From assembly GCA_047620505.1 (NCBI GenBank), contig JBLHKS010000012.1:1-64000 (forward strand): a stretch of 64,000 bases of DNA, in the 5' to 3' direction. This DNA is from JBLHKS01 sp047620505. Its GTDB lineage: Bacteria; Verrucomicrobiota; Verrucomicrobiia; Verrucomicrobiales; DEV007. The notes beneath the pieces are model-generated. The model was given only the letters and a program-made list of their open reading frames with translations, searched no databases and was not told the origin of the DNA. Position numbers and translations under genes: made by a program. This document shows, piece by piece, positions 1 through 9,024 of this stretch; position 1 is the stretch's first letter, and each line of letters opens with the position of its first letter.

Positions 1-735
1 CGAGGCGATGTCCTGGGTCATCTGGCTGGTCGTCGCCAACAGCAGAATTGAGCCGCAAGCCGGCAGCACGACCCAGAGAATTCGGTCGAGCATCGTGGTT
101 TTTCTCAGTTCCGGCGGGCTAGCAGCAGCTGGATCGAGTTGGACGATCCGCTTCTTGAAAAAGACCCAGGCGCAGAGACATGCGAGGATTCCGTAACCGA
201 CGTAGCCGCCGGACCAGAGCCAGGTTTGAAGGTTGAGACCGAAGATCGGTTCGAACAGAAACGGGTAGCTCAGCAAGCCGAGTAGGGAGCCGAAATTCGA
301 AACCGCATAAAGTCGGTAGGGTGATTTTCCGCCGGAGGCTTCGGAAAACCAGTGCTGGAGAAGCGGGCCCGAGGCTGAGACCACGAGAAAGGGTAGGGCG
401 ACGGTTCTGAGCATGAGCCCGACGATTCCGAGAACCGGGCTGCCTTCTCCCGTCGGCTTGAGACCGTCGTCAGGCGTGATCGGCAGCATCAAAAGCGAGA
501 GCGCGAGCAAAGCGAGATGGACGCCGACCTGAACTTTCGGGTTCTTACGGAAAAAGGTGACGAGCCCGTGAGCGTAGGTGTAGCCGCCGAGGAGTCCGAC
601 TTGAAAGCAGAGCATGCAGGTCGTCCAGACTGCCGAACTTCCGCCGTACCACGGCAGAATGTAACGAGCGATAATCGGCTGGACCTGAAAGAGAAGGAAG
701 GCGCTCAGGAAGATCGCCAGGATAAATGCGGGCAT
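1..735 (-). CDS. Membrane protein, MFS/spermidine-synthase-like family, N-terminal part (runs off window)
   Basis: An open frame of 245 codons reads leftward from an ATG at 733-735 to the window edge without a stop, so only the N-terminal half is present. The translation begins MPAFILAIFLSAFLLFQVQP and continues with several hydrophobic segments. The early FQVQPIIARYILPWYGGS stretch followed by a WTTCMLCFQ segment is typical of the bacterial family that fuses an MFS-like membrane domain to a spermidine-synthase-like (SAM-dependent) domain. The catalytic half lies outside the window, so the activity is unknown. It follows the FHA protein gene at 791-3472 by 55 bases on the same strand and is probably co-transcribed with it. 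A partial copy of the window's dispersed palindrome lies near 121-132 and encodes an Ala run. Confidence 0.7.
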   Translation of the reverse strand, partial: MPAFILAIFLSAFLLFQVQPIIARYILPWYGGSSAVWTTCMLCFQVGLLGGYTYAHGLVTFFRKNPKVQVGVHLALLALSLLMLPITPDDGLKPTGEGSPVLGIVGLMLRTVALPFLVVSASGPLLQHWFSEASGGKSPYRLYAVSNFGSLLGLLSYPFLFEPIFGLNLQTWLWSGGYVGYGILACLCAWVFFKKRIVQLDPAAASPPELRKTTMLDRILWVVLPACGSILLLATTSQMTQDIAS

Positions 736-790
736 GGGCTGGATGTTGGAAGCGCATTCAACCGAGCGCAAGACCAACGGTTGCGGACGA

Positions 791-3472
791 TCAGGCGAGG
801 ACGCCGTTCACGAAGTCGTCAAGCTCGCGAGCAGCGGCCTGATACGAGTAGTTTTCGAGAAGATTCTTCTCAGCTTGGCGCGTTACGCGGGCGAAGTGAT
901 CCGGATCTTCCAGCATCGAAACGATCCGAGTCGGGTCCGGTAGTCGGTGATCGCCGCCGGTTGCCGAGGCCTCAGGGTAGAACACCTGAAGCGGCTCGGA
1001 AGCGCCTGCGAGCAGGATCGTCCGCGAAAGGAGCGCGTCGCGCAGAACTCCGCTGTCGAAAGCGATTTTCTCGAAACTAACGACGGCGAAATGATTCCCG
1101 AGCGCATTGAGCCGATCCCGATATTCCGGCTCCGGAAGGATCTGGACCCAGTCGTCGCCAAGATCAAACTGCTCAACAAGCTCAGCGACAATTTCCTCCG
1201 AAACGTTTGGAATCGTCAGCCGCATCCGGGACATCTCGATGATCCGCTTCAGCTCGGTTGCGAGCGAGTGATGCATGAGATTTCCCGGCTCAAACCCAGC
1301 TGCGTCGACAAAAATTCCGTCCCGCTCGGCGAAAGGAACCGGCGTCTGCGGATTCCACGGCAGCGCGTGGGGCAGGTAAAGAAATCGCTTCCCTTGATTC
1401 AGGGAATCGAAGAATGTGTTCATGTAAGGATCTGTCGTCACGCTGCCGCCGGACTTGGCGAGCAAAGCGGTCAGGTCCTGAAAATTCGTGCCTTGGTCGA
1501 GAGTTTCCTGGACCGACATGAAAGTTTTTCGCCGCCAGCCGAGCAGGATGAGCTCTTTTGGTAAGGCCGAGCGCAGTTTTTTCAGAATGTCGCCGTTGGC
1601 TTCGAGGTCTTTGCCCGGGACGAACAGAACCGGCAAATTATGCCTCGCTGCGCCGGAGAGCGAGGATTCGAAGTAGCCACGAGTCGCCGCTGCTAAGCCG
1701 GCAAATCCAACTGGAAGCGGAGTCTCGCCAATCGCGTTTTCCAGCTCCGTAAAATCCGCCGCGCGCGCTCGGCTGGCTGGATCAAAAACCACGAGCTTCG
1801 TTCGCGAAGCACCGTTGCTTCCGTTTTTGCCGCGCCAGGCTACGGGAGCAGCTGCTGGTTTGAAAATTGGAGCGGCTCGCCCCGCCAACGGTCGGATTTC
1901 CGGATTAAAGAGCGGCCTCCGCATCTCCATTTCCTGCTCGATTCGCTGGTACTCGTCGCCTACCCGATCCTCAAGTTTTTGAAGCTCATCGCCGCGATGC
2001 GAAAGATTGTCAGAGACGATTTTCTCGGTCTCCTCGCTCTCGAAAATCTGTTGATGCAGCTCTTCAAGCCGCCGTTCCCGCATCGCGATTTCGTTCGCGA
2101 TTTCCTCGTTCCGCAAAGTCAGCTCCTCGTGAAGTTCCTTCGTCGGTTCGTAGTGATTCATCCGAAGGTCGTCCAGCGCGCGCTGCGACTCCTCAGTCTC
2201 CAGCCGGATCCGCGAACGCACTTCCGTCAGCTCGTCCTTCGCGCTCTGGAGCCGCTTTTCGGTCGTATCGCAAACCTGCTCCAACTCGCGTTTCCGATCG
2301 ACCACGCCTGCCAACGCCTCCTTTTCGAAATCCTCCCAGTTGTCGATTTTGCCGGTCAGCTTGGCGTCCGCCATCTCGATCTGATCGCGCAAATCAGACA
2401 GCTCGCCCTTGGCCTTCTGATTGTCGGCCATCAGCTCGCGCTTGCGGCCCGACTCTTCGTGAATCCGCTTGCTGATCGCCTCGAGCTCCTCCTCAGCCTC
2501 TTTCGAAGAAGCTAAAATCGTGCTGTTTTTCTCGACCAGCTGCTTGTGCTGCTCCAGCGCGTTCTCTGTCCGCTTGTCCGCGTTTGCCGAGCGATCCTCA
2601 GCCTCGTTGGCGATTCTTTTGACCTCGTCCAGCTTCGCCTCGGTCCGCAGAAACTCATCGACCGAGTGCTGCAGCGACACTTTTTTCATGTCGTGCTCGC
2701 TGTAGAGACTAGCGATTTTGCTCTGCAGCTTCCGCATTTCGTCCTCAAGACTGTCGAGCTTCGCCAACTTTTCCTGAGCCTCCGCCAGCTGACCATGAGC
2801 CGCCGCGATCTGTCCTTGAACCCCTTCCAGATCCCCCTTCGCCGCCGGGATTTCTTGCTCCTTGATCGACTCCAGCTTCGTCGCCTGCTCCAGCAGCTGC
2901 TGCTGAATATTTTCGTGCCGACCCTCGAGTATCGCGATCTTTTCGGCTAACTCATCGCGCTTGCCTTCCGACGCTTTCCGATCAACCGGTTCCGGCGTCG
3001 AGCCGTTTGAAGAAGCGCCTTGGTGACTCGACCCCAGCTCATCGATCCGCTTTTCCAGTGCCTCCAGCTCCTTGCGTTTGTTCTCGACCGCCGCATTCCA
3101 GTACTGAGACGAATTCTGAGAAACGTCGTCCAAAGTCAGCCGCTGCGTCCGATCGACATCAACCGGCACCCCCTCATCCGGCTCATCGACGAAATCGACT
3201 TCAAGAACGCCGAATTTGATCTGGTCGCCGTGCTTGAGCTGAACCGTCGTGATCGCCCGATCATTGACGTAAGTCCCGTTGTTCGAGCCGAGATCGTAAA
3301 GCGTGTAGCTGCCGTCCCCGCTCCGACTCAAACGGGCGTGGTGCTGGGAAACGTAGGTGCTGTCGATGACGATCGGATTGTCGGCTTCGCGGCCGATTCC
3401 GATCTGGTCCTCGCGCAAGTCGAAGACCTCGTCATTTCCGCCATCACCGTATCGAAAAACAAGCTGGGGCAT
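791..3472 (-). CDS. FHA domain - long coiled coil - glycosyltransferase-like C-terminal domain protein
   Basis: 893 residues. Residues about 1-95 form an FHA phosphothreonine-binding domain (IGREADNPIVIDS, VSQHHARLS and LGSNNGTYVND motifs). Residues about 115-515 are almost pure charged heptads predicted to form a long coiled coil. The final 330 residues look like a globular GT-B-type domain: repeated hydrophobic beta strands such as LVVFDPAS, LPVLFVPG and TILLAG, and a terminal helix (EKNLLENYSYQAAARELDDF) like those closing group 1 glycosyltransferases. There is no signal peptide, so it is probably cytoplasmic. The FHA part predicts docking to a Ser/Thr-phosphorylated partner. The combination is unusual and the glycosyltransferase call is inference from fold-like features. 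The downstream membrane protein gene is 55 bases away. Exact palindrome copy at 2891-2902. Confidence 0.75.
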   Translation of the reverse strand: MPQLVFRYGDGGNDEVFDLREDQIGIGREADNPIVIDSTYVSQHHARLSRSGDGSYTLYDLGSNNGTYVNDRAITTVQLKHGDQIKFGVLEVDFVDEPDEGVPVDVDRTQRLTLDDVSQNSSQYWNAAVENKRKELEALEKRIDELGSSHQGASSNGSTPEPVDRKASEGKRDELAEKIAILEGRHENIQQQLLEQATKLESIKEQEIPAAKGDLEGVQGQIAAAHGQLAEAQEKLAKLDSLEDEMRKLQSKIASLYSEHDMKKVSLQHSVDEFLRTEAKLDEVKRIANEAEDRSANADKRTENALEQHKQLVEKNSTILASSKEAEEELEAISKRIHEESGRKRELMADNQKAKGELSDLRDQIEMADAKLTGKIDNWEDFEKEALAGVVDRKRELEQVCDTTEKRLQSAKDELTEVRSRIRLETEESQRALDDLRMNHYEPTKELHEELTLRNEEIANEIAMRERRLEELHQQIFESEETEKIVSDNLSHRGDELQKLEDRVGDEYQRIEQEMEMRRPLFNPEIRPLAGRAAPIFKPAAAPVAWRGKNGSNGASRTKLVVFDPASRARAADFTELENAIGETPLPVGFAGLAAATRGYFESSLSGAARHNLPVLFVPGKDLEANGDILKKLRSALPKELILLGWRRKTFMSVQETLDQGTNFQDLTALLAKSGGSVTTDPYMNTFFDSLNQGKRFLYLPHALPWNPQTPVPFAERDGIFVDAAGFEPGNLMHHSLATELKRIIEMSRMRLTIPNVSEEIVAELVEQFDLGDDWVQILPEPEYRDRLNALGNHFAVVSFEKIAFDSGVLRDALLSRTILLAGASEPLQVFYPEASATGGDHRLPDPTRIVSMLEDPDHFARVTRQAEKNLLENYSYQAAARELDDFVNGVLA

Positions 3473-3589
3473 GGGATAAAAGGAGGCGGGGAAACTTTAC
3501 GGAAACTTCGAGAAATTACAACTGGCTTTGAATTTTAACTAGTCGAAACCAGAATTGCCAACTCGCCAACTTCCTTTACAGTGGGTTCT

Positions 3590-3856
3590 ATGGCGGTTTC
3601 AGAAACCATTTCGGCGGAAACGACAATCGGAGAGCTCATTGCGGGACTTCGACAAGGCGGAATCGTGACCGTTGGAGCTGAAGGTGGAGAGTTCTTGGTA
3701 TCCGTTCGCCCTGCCACGGAAGAAATGGACGAAACCGAGTTTCTGCTTAGCGATCCAGTCAACGCAAAGCGGCTTAGGGAGGCCCTCGCGCGGGATCGCT
3801 CCGAAAACATTTCATTTGAGTCGTTAGACGATCTCAAGAATGCGGTTGGAACTTAA
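3590..3856 (+). CDS. Divergent YefM/Phd-like antitoxin
   Basis: 88 residues from the ATG at 3590 (an in-frame GTG at 3581 is an alternative). The C-terminal half (TEFLLSDPVNAKRLREALARD) matches the YefM-type region that wraps the YoeB toxin. The N-terminal DNA-binding half diverges from the usual YefM opening and lacks the typical SEARQNL motif. The call rests mainly on the C-terminal signature and on the overlapping YoeB-like gene, whose start at 3840 lies inside this gene (17-base overlap). Autorepression by the complex is usual in the family. No clear operator was identified in the 108 bases between this gene and the FHA gene. Confidence 0.65.
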   Translation: MAVSETISAETTIGELIAGLRQGGIVTVGAEGGEFLVSVRPATEEMDETEFLLSDPVNAKRLREALARDRSENISFESLDDLKNAVGT

Positions 3857-4103
3857 GCCAGAAGCCTTCGATGATATCCGGGAGTGGACCGCAAAAGAGC
3901 CCAGAAAGCTCAAGCGAGTCTGGGATTTGATCGAAGCAACGCTCCGGAATCCGTTTCAGGGACCGGGCAAGCCCGAACCGTTGAAGGGAGATCTTTCAGG
4001 CTGTTGGTCGCGCCGGATCGATCAGAAAAACCGATTGGTCTATCAAGTTGATGACGACACTTTGATTATCATTCAGTGCAAAGGTCATTACGGAGACCAC
4101 TGA
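3840..4103 (+). CDS. YoeB-family mRNA interferase toxin
   Basis: 87 residues, the family's usual length. It shows the YoeB/Txe pattern: a FDDIREWTAKEPRKLKRVWDLIE helix pair, PLKGDLSGCWSRRIDQKNRLVYQV and a terminal IIQCKGHYGDH with the conserved catalytic-region His and Tyr. Family members cleave mRNA at the ribosomal A site and are neutralised by the antitoxin encoded just upstream. The 17-base overlap with that gene supports translational coupling. It is convergent with the adenylate cyclase gene that ends at 4132. A second, only moderately similar YoeB-like toxin lies at 16690-16953. Confidence 0.85.
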   Translation: MRLELKPEAFDDIREWTAKEPRKLKRVWDLIEATLRNPFQGPGKPEPLKGDLSGCWSRRIDQKNRLVYQVDDDTLIIIQCKGHYGDH

Positions 4104-4131
4104 ACTAAGCGTCATCACCTGGACGCGCGTC

Positions 4132-6021
4132 TCACTTTTCAAAACTCGTGATCTCGCCCTGCCAATCCGGGCCAGGATCGTTATCACGGTGAAATTCCGT
4201 CTGCCACTCCAGCCATCGGGCCGGTTGGTCGTGCTCCTGAACGCCTCGGAGGTGTTTTCGACAGCCGTCCCAATCCTTAAGTACAAATCTCGCCAGCGCC
4301 TTTTCGTATGCCTCGATTTCATCCGGCTTCACGCCGCTTCCGCCGGCTTCACGTGGGAGCACGAGTTCGTAAATCGAGTAGGCATTCGAAAAACCCGCAG
4401 GCCGGATGTAGCACAGCTTTCGCGTCAGTTTTCCGCCCTCGACCATCAGATCTCGGGTCGGTTCGCTCAGCAGACAAGGAATCCGAAAAACTTTACCGAG
4501 ACCTTCGAGCCGAGCGCCGAGATTCACCGCACTACCGAAGACACTGAGATGAATCTGTTGTGTTGGCCCCGTGTTGCCGACCGCGATCCGCCCCGTGCTG
4601 ATCCCCATTCGGACCGGCGAAACGCGCCGCCCATCGATCTCGTCCGTATGTCCGGCCAGGCGAAGAGCAATCGATTCAGCCGTTGCCGCCGCGCGCGCCG
4701 CGTGATTTTCGCCGGTCACCGGCCAGCCCCAGAGCGCCAGAACGCCGTCACCCGCGAAGTCGGTGATCACCCCGTCGTGCTCAAAAACGATCGAGCACAT
4801 GTCGCTGACCATCTCCTGGTTCTCCCGGAGGTGCTCGAGCACTTCCGCGTCGTTCGTCGCCCGTTCCCAAGCTCGCGATGACCCTCGCCGATCGCAAAAC
4901 AGCACCGTGCACTCCGCCAGGGTCGGCTGCAGCTGCTGGACTTCGCCCGCCTGCAAAATCTGGCGCAACGCGGGCGAAAAGTGATCGCTGAGCTGATCCT
5001 GAACCCGTTGCTGCTCACGTGCAGCGAGCAGGCTCGAGACTAACGAAACGATCAGGCGCAGAAACGGCGTGAAGGCAGAAGCCGACGCCGAAGTCGATTG
5101 TCGAGCCTCAACATAAAGGTAAACCAGCCGGCCCCGTTTATCGCGAAACATCCGCGAACTCTCATCCATCGACGCCAACGGCAAAATAGCGACCCAGTTG
5201 ACTCGTCGCAGCGGGCTTTCGGCCGAAAGCTCAGCCGCCTCAGAGTCGGCCGAACTCCAGAGATAAGAATCGCTCGGTTTCGGCTTCGCCAACTCGATTT
5301 GTTTGAGCAAAGTCCCGCTGATCCGAAAGTCCGCGCGGCTCGAAGGATCCTGATTCAATATCTCGAAGGCGCGCGCCGATTCATCGCCTTCAAGCGCGAT
5401 GAACGCCACCGAAACTCCGCGCTGTCCAGGCAACGCCGTCTTCAAAAAGTCAGCCGCCTTGGTCAGCAGCTCCTGCTCCGTCGTCCAGCCCGCGAGGACC
5501 TTTTCCGGCAGCTCGCGTTGAAGCAATTTCAGCTGCAACCGCAAACTGTAATCGTCCAGCCCTTCCACCTCTTCGTAATTCAGCGCCGGCCGCATACTCT
5601 GAGGCACCGGCTCCGGTTCAGGAGGAGCGTCAGGCGCCAAAAGCTGTTCGAGCTGATCTGTCGATTCCAGCCAGTAAAAGGCGGTCCGACCGTTGCGCCC
5701 CACGCTGAACGATTCACCCGGATTGAGCGTCAGCGGATCGTCGAGCACCTTGCGTTCGTTGCTCGGCCCCACGCTGTAGATTCGGTTTGGCGCGCTTCGA
5801 TCCGGCAGCGGCGGGCAGCGCTCCACCAGCAGCTGCTGGCCTTTTTGGCGAGCAAGAGAGTGATTTCGGTTAACCACTCGATCTCGCCACGGAATCCGAA
5901 ACGCGATCTCGCGCTTGCTGATGTTCACCTGCGGCGAGCGCCCGATTTTGGCGACTTTATCGTCAAGTTCGACGATAACACGCTGGCTGGGATCATCGAG
6001 AAATACGGCGGCGAGGACCAT
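4132..6021 (-). CDS. FHA - GAF-like - class III adenylate/guanylate cyclase
   Basis: 629 residues from the ATG at 6019-6021 (an in-frame TTG at 6054 would add 11 residues). The N-terminal 120 residues are FHA-like (VELDDKVAKIGRSPQVNIS, VNRNHSLA). A middle region of about 160 residues resembles a GAF sensor. A linker with the LSDHFSPALRQIL helix typical of FHA-linked cyclases follows. The C-terminal 190 residues are a class III cyclase: both metal-binding Asp regions are present (TVLFCDRRGSS and DFAGDGVLALWG), followed by GISTGRIAVGN and a VFGSAVNLGARLE segment. It should make cAMP or cGMP in response to a phosphoprotein or small ligand. A second cyclase lies at 32944-34629. Exact palindrome copy at 5827-5838, encoding QQLL. 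Confidence 0.85.
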   Translation of the reverse strand: MVLAAVFLDDPSQRVIVELDDKVAKIGRSPQVNISKREIAFRIPWRDRVVNRNHSLARQKGQQLLVERCPPLPDRSAPNRIYSVGPSNERKVLDDPLTLNPGESFSVGRNGRTAFYWLESTDQLEQLLAPDAPPEPEPVPQSMRPALNYEEVEGLDDYSLRLQLKLLQRELPEKVLAGWTTEQELLTKAADFLKTALPGQRGVSVAFIALEGDESARAFEILNQDPSSRADFRISGTLLKQIELAKPKPSDSYLWSSADSEAAELSAESPLRRVNWVAILPLASMDESSRMFRDKRGRLVYLYVEARQSTSASASAFTPFLRLIVSLVSSLLAAREQQRVQDQLSDHFSPALRQILQAGEVQQLQPTLAECTVLFCDRRGSSRAWERATNDAEVLEHLRENQEMVSDMCSIVFEHDGVITDFAGDGVLALWGWPVTGENHAARAAATAESIALRLAGHTDEIDGRRVSPVRMGISTGRIAVGNTGPTQQIHLSVFGSAVNLGARLEGLGKVFRIPCLLSEPTRDLMVEGGKLTRKLCYIRPAGFSNAYSIYELVLPREAGGSGVKPDEIEAYEKALARFVLKDWDGCRKHLRGVQEHDQPARWLEWQTEFHRDNDPGPDWQGEITSFEK

Positions 6022-6111
6022 GGGCCAAACTGGCTGTCCAACGCGGAAAATCAAGCGCCAGCACTGGGTTGCTCGCTCAAGTCGTTTCGGCTATGATTTT
6101 CGTGGCAACCA

Positions 6112-6903
6112 ATGAAAAATCCTTTCCCAGGACTCAATCCCTATCTCCAGCATCGCTGGCAGGCGGCGCACTCGCGTTTGATTGTTTATCTCTGCGATCA
6201 AATCCTACCGCGTCTCCCGGATGGTCTGTCGGCGACGATTGAGGAAGGCGTTTCGATCGATCTCGATTCGCCCAAAGTCGATTTTCGACCGGACGTCCAC
6301 GTCAGCGAGTCCTGGGACGCACCCGATGAATTTGGTGCCGAACAATCAGGTGGTGTCGCCGTCGTAGCGCCTCCGCCTGAGCCGATTGTCGTCAAACACA
6401 AAGCCCCGCCTCGAAAACAGCGCCACATCGAGATTCTTGAAACCAAGTCGGGCGATCGCGTCGTTTCGGTGATCGAAATCCTCAGCCCGAGCAACAAACG
6501 ATTCGGCGGCGGAGCCGAGGCTTACCTCACCAAGCAACGCGAACTTCTCACAGCCGGCGTTAATCTGGTCGAAATCGATTTCATCCGCGGTTTCAATTGG
6601 ACTCCCGCCTTTGGTTGGGACGAACTCGGTAACATTCACCAACCCGAAACCTTCGCCGGCGTGACGCGGGCGGCCGACACCTCGCAGACTGAGTTCTATC
6701 CTTTCAATCTGCGCGAACCGCTTCCGAATATTCCATTGCCGCTGCGGCCAGCCGATCGCGACCTGATCCTTCAGCTGCAGCTCGCGATGGACCTCGTGGT
6801 CGAGAACAGCGGCTTGCGTTCTCAGCATTATTCGGAAGCCCCAACACCTCCTCTCGCGCCTGTGGATCAGGACTGGGTGAACGAGTTGGTGGCAAAGAGC
6901 TGA
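6112..6903 (+). CDS. DUF4058 family protein
   Basis: 263 residues, no signal peptide. The opening MKNPFPGLNPYLQHRWQAAHSRLIVYL, the IEEGVSIDL strand, the PDVHV segment and the central IEILSPSNKRFGGGAEAYLTKQRELL block are the hallmarks of DUF4058. This family is frequent in Planctomycetota, Verrucomicrobiota and cyanobacteria and has no established function. The ILSPSNK...EAYLTKQ core recalls the acidic-lysine core of restriction-endonuclease-like folds, so a nuclease-related role is possible but unproven. It is divergent from the FHA-cyclase gene (90 bases between starts). Confidence 0.8.
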   Translation: MKNPFPGLNPYLQHRWQAAHSRLIVYLCDQILPRLPDGLSATIEEGVSIDLDSPKVDFRPDVHVSESWDAPDEFGAEQSGGVAVVAPPPEPIVVKHKAPPRKQRHIEILETKSGDRVVSVIEILSPSNKRFGGGAEAYLTKQRELLTAGVNLVEIDFIRGFNWTPAFGWDELGNIHQPETFAGVTRAADTSQTEFYPFNLREPLPNIPLPLRPADRDLILQLQLAMDLVVENSGLRSQHYSEAPTPPLAPVDQDWVNELVAKS

Positions 6904-7025
6904 GGTAGACAAACAGGTCTTTTTCCTGGGAGAATCGCCGTTCTGCTCAATCAGATCTTAAGGCGTGCAATCATGACTTCGTTGGCTTGCGCGATAGGGA
7001 GTTCTCGGTTCAGGTTTTTCTACGT

Positions 7026-8231
7026 ATGAAAAACCTCACAGCTTTCCTTCTCGCGTTGCCGGTCCTCCCAGCAGCTGCTCAGGAGCGACCCCACGAAATC
7101 ATCACGTGGGAAAAGCTCCATCTAACCACTGACTTCTACACCGAAGGCGCTTGCTACGGCGACGTCAACAACGACAAGCAAGTCGACGTGATCGCCGGTC
7201 CGTTCGCCTGGCTCGGGCCGGAGTTTAAAGACAAAATCGAGATCTACAAACCGGAGCCGATCGATCCCAAGGGCTATTCGAAGAACTTCCTCAGTTTCAC
7301 TGGAGATATCGACAACGACGGGTGGCTGGACGTGCTTGTGTTAGGATTTCCGGGTGCTGACTCGCGTTGGTACGAGAATCCGAAGGGTGCCGAGGGGCAT
7401 TGGCCGGTCCACATCGCGATGCCGATCACGGACAACGAATCGCCGACGTTCACCGACATCACTGGCGATGGAAAACCGGAGATCGTCTGCTCGGTCGAGG
7501 GCGTGTTCGGCTACGCGGTTCCGAATGCGGAAAAACCGACCGAGCCGTTCAACTGGCATCCGATTTCCCCGCCAGGCGCGACCGGCGGCAGGTTCACGCA
7601 TGGCTTGGGCGTTGGCGATGTGAACGGCGACGGGCGGCTCGATTTGCTGGAGAAAGGGCGCTGGTGGGAACAGCCGGCTTCGCTCGATGGCGATCCAGAA
7701 TGGGCGAGTCACCGGACTGAGTTTTCCGGCGGTGGTGGATCGCAAATGTATGCCTATGATTTTGACGGCGATGGCGACAACGACGTCTTGACCTCGCTCG
7801 CGGCGCACGCCTACGGCTTAGCTTGGTACGAGCAACTCGAAGAGGACGGGAAGAAGACTCTCAAGCAACGCCTGATCATGGGTCAGGACCCGGCGGAGAA
7901 CAAATACGGCCTCACCTTCAGCCAGATGCACGGGATCGATCTGGCCGACATCGACGGCGATGGACTGAAGGACATCATCACGGGTAAACGATACTGGGCC
8001 CACGGAGGCAAGGACCCGGGCGGGAGTGATCCGGCGGTTTTGTACTGGTTTCGGACCGTGCGGCTCGACGGCGGTGGAGTCGATTTCGTGCCCTATCAGA
8101 TCGACAACGATTCCGGTGTCGGCACCGAGGTCACGGCCGGGGATGTGAACGGGGACGGGTTCCTCGACATCATCGTCGGCAACAAAAAGGGAACTTTCAT
8201 CCACCTGCAGAAACGCAAGAAAGCCGACTAG
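7026..8231 (+). CDS. Secreted FG-GAP/VCBS repeat protein
   Basis: 401 residues from the ATG at 7026, chosen because it places a signal peptide (MKNLTAFLLALPVLPAAAQE) at the start; a longer in-frame start at 6987 would bury it. The mature part carries repeated calcium-loop motifs of the D-x-D-x-D-G type: DVNNDKQVDV, DIDNDGWLDV, DITGDGKPEI, DVNGDGRLDL, DFDGDGDNDV, DIDGDGLKDI and DVNGDGFLDI. This gives seven blades or half-blades of an integrin-like beta-propeller. Such proteins are exported and usually bind calcium; enzymatic activity is not evident. A near-exact palindrome copy (7069-7080) encodes the AAA of the signal peptidase region. Confidence 0.85.
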   Translation: MKNLTAFLLALPVLPAAAQERPHEIITWEKLHLTTDFYTEGACYGDVNNDKQVDVIAGPFAWLGPEFKDKIEIYKPEPIDPKGYSKNFLSFTGDIDNDGWLDVLVLGFPGADSRWYENPKGAEGHWPVHIAMPITDNESPTFTDITGDGKPEIVCSVEGVFGYAVPNAEKPTEPFNWHPISPPGATGGRFTHGLGVGDVNGDGRLDLLEKGRWWEQPASLDGDPEWASHRTEFSGGGGSQMYAYDFDGDGDNDVLTSLAAHAYGLAWYEQLEEDGKKTLKQRLIMGQDPAENKYGLTFSQMHGIDLADIDGDGLKDIITGKRYWAHGGKDPGGSDPAVLYWFRTVRLDGGGVDFVPYQIDNDSGVGTEVTAGDVNGDGFLDIIVGNKKGTFIHLQKRKKAD

Positions 8232-8277
8232 CAAGCCTGTTCATGTTCGGAATCTATTTTCTGCAACTGCTCAAGAA

Positions 8278-9018
8278 GTGAAACCGGAATTCATCCAACT
8301 CGTTGCGGCAGAGGGTTTCGTGGGCCACAGTCCCGGCGATGAAGGCGCAACCAACGAAGATCAAGATCGGGACCCTCGAAGAGCGCTTGCGCGCGTCCGC
8401 GAACGTGCCGCTGGACAAGGCTCTCGAAGGCGTTCGCGCCCATGGGCCCGAGCCAACGCGGGAGCCGCCGGAGATAGCGGCTTTGGAGTTCTTGCGGAAA
8501 TCAAAGTCGAACTCTTCATCCAAGGCATCTACGAACTTGAGCACCGAAACGGTGCCGAACACGACGTCCGATTTGATCCCGGATCCGGTCGCGTAATTCG
8601 GCTGACAGAGCCGAATGAATTCGGTGCTTCGGATAATTTAGAGGCTTATCTTCAGCGTTTTGCGTGGGCTAACGAGCTATTCGACGACGACATTCTCATC
8701 GAAGGCTGGCTCCGATATCCGAACGAAAACGGGCCCCGAATCGTAACGACTCAGCCGTGGTATCGCGTCGATCCGCAGCGTCCGGAGCCGGGCTTAGCCG
8801 AGATCGACGCCTACATGTGGGCGAAAGGTTTTCTCAAATGCTACGAAGGAGCGTGGCTGCACGCGCAACGCGAAATCGCGGCGAGTGACGCGTTCTCGAA
8901 AAATTTCGTGCTCGACGTAGCCGGATTCACTCACGCGATCGATGTCATTCTGCTGAAGCCGACGTCTTCCCAACTGGAAATTCTTGGAAACCTAGCCCGC
9001 AAGCAGCCGCAAGCGTGA
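8278..9018 (+). CDS. Polyvalent-protein-type kinase-like protein, probably frameshifted near the N-terminus
   Basis: The reading frame gives 246 residues. From about residue 72 onward it looks like a real protein: VELFIQGIYELEHRNG, RFDPGSGRVIRLTEPNEFG, LEAYLQRFAWANELFDDDI, RIVTTQPWYRVD, and DVAGFTHAIDVILLKP at the end. This order resembles the Ser/Thr/Tyr kinase domain of polyvalent proteins, in which the final acidic and hydrophobic stretch replaces the usual DFG region; that assignment is from memory of the family pattern. Residues about 30-70 are Arg-rich and look like out-of-frame translation, whereas the +1 frame from an ATG at 8339 reads plausibly (KIKIGTLEERLRASANV) until about 8490. 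A single-base indel near 8480-8500 would join the two parts. Confidence 0.5.
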   Translation: MKPEFIQLVAAEGFVGHSPGDEGATNEDQDRDPRRALARVRERAAGQGSRRRSRPWARANAGAAGDSGFGVLAEIKVELFIQGIYELEHRNGAEHDVRFDPGSGRVIRLTEPNEFGASDNLEAYLQRFAWANELFDDDILIEGWLRYPNENGPRIVTTQPWYRVDPQRPEPGLAEIDAYMWAKGFLKCYEGAWLHAQREIAASDAFSKNFVLDVAGFTHAIDVILLKPTSSQLEILGNLARKQPQA

Positions 9019-9024
9019 AGCTCG

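Noticed and set aside
5098..6096. A 332-codon open frame on the plus strand opposite the FHA-cyclase gene
   Set aside because: It is the antisense of a clear FHA-cyclase, is very Arg-rich and has no family features; long antisense frames are common at this G+C.
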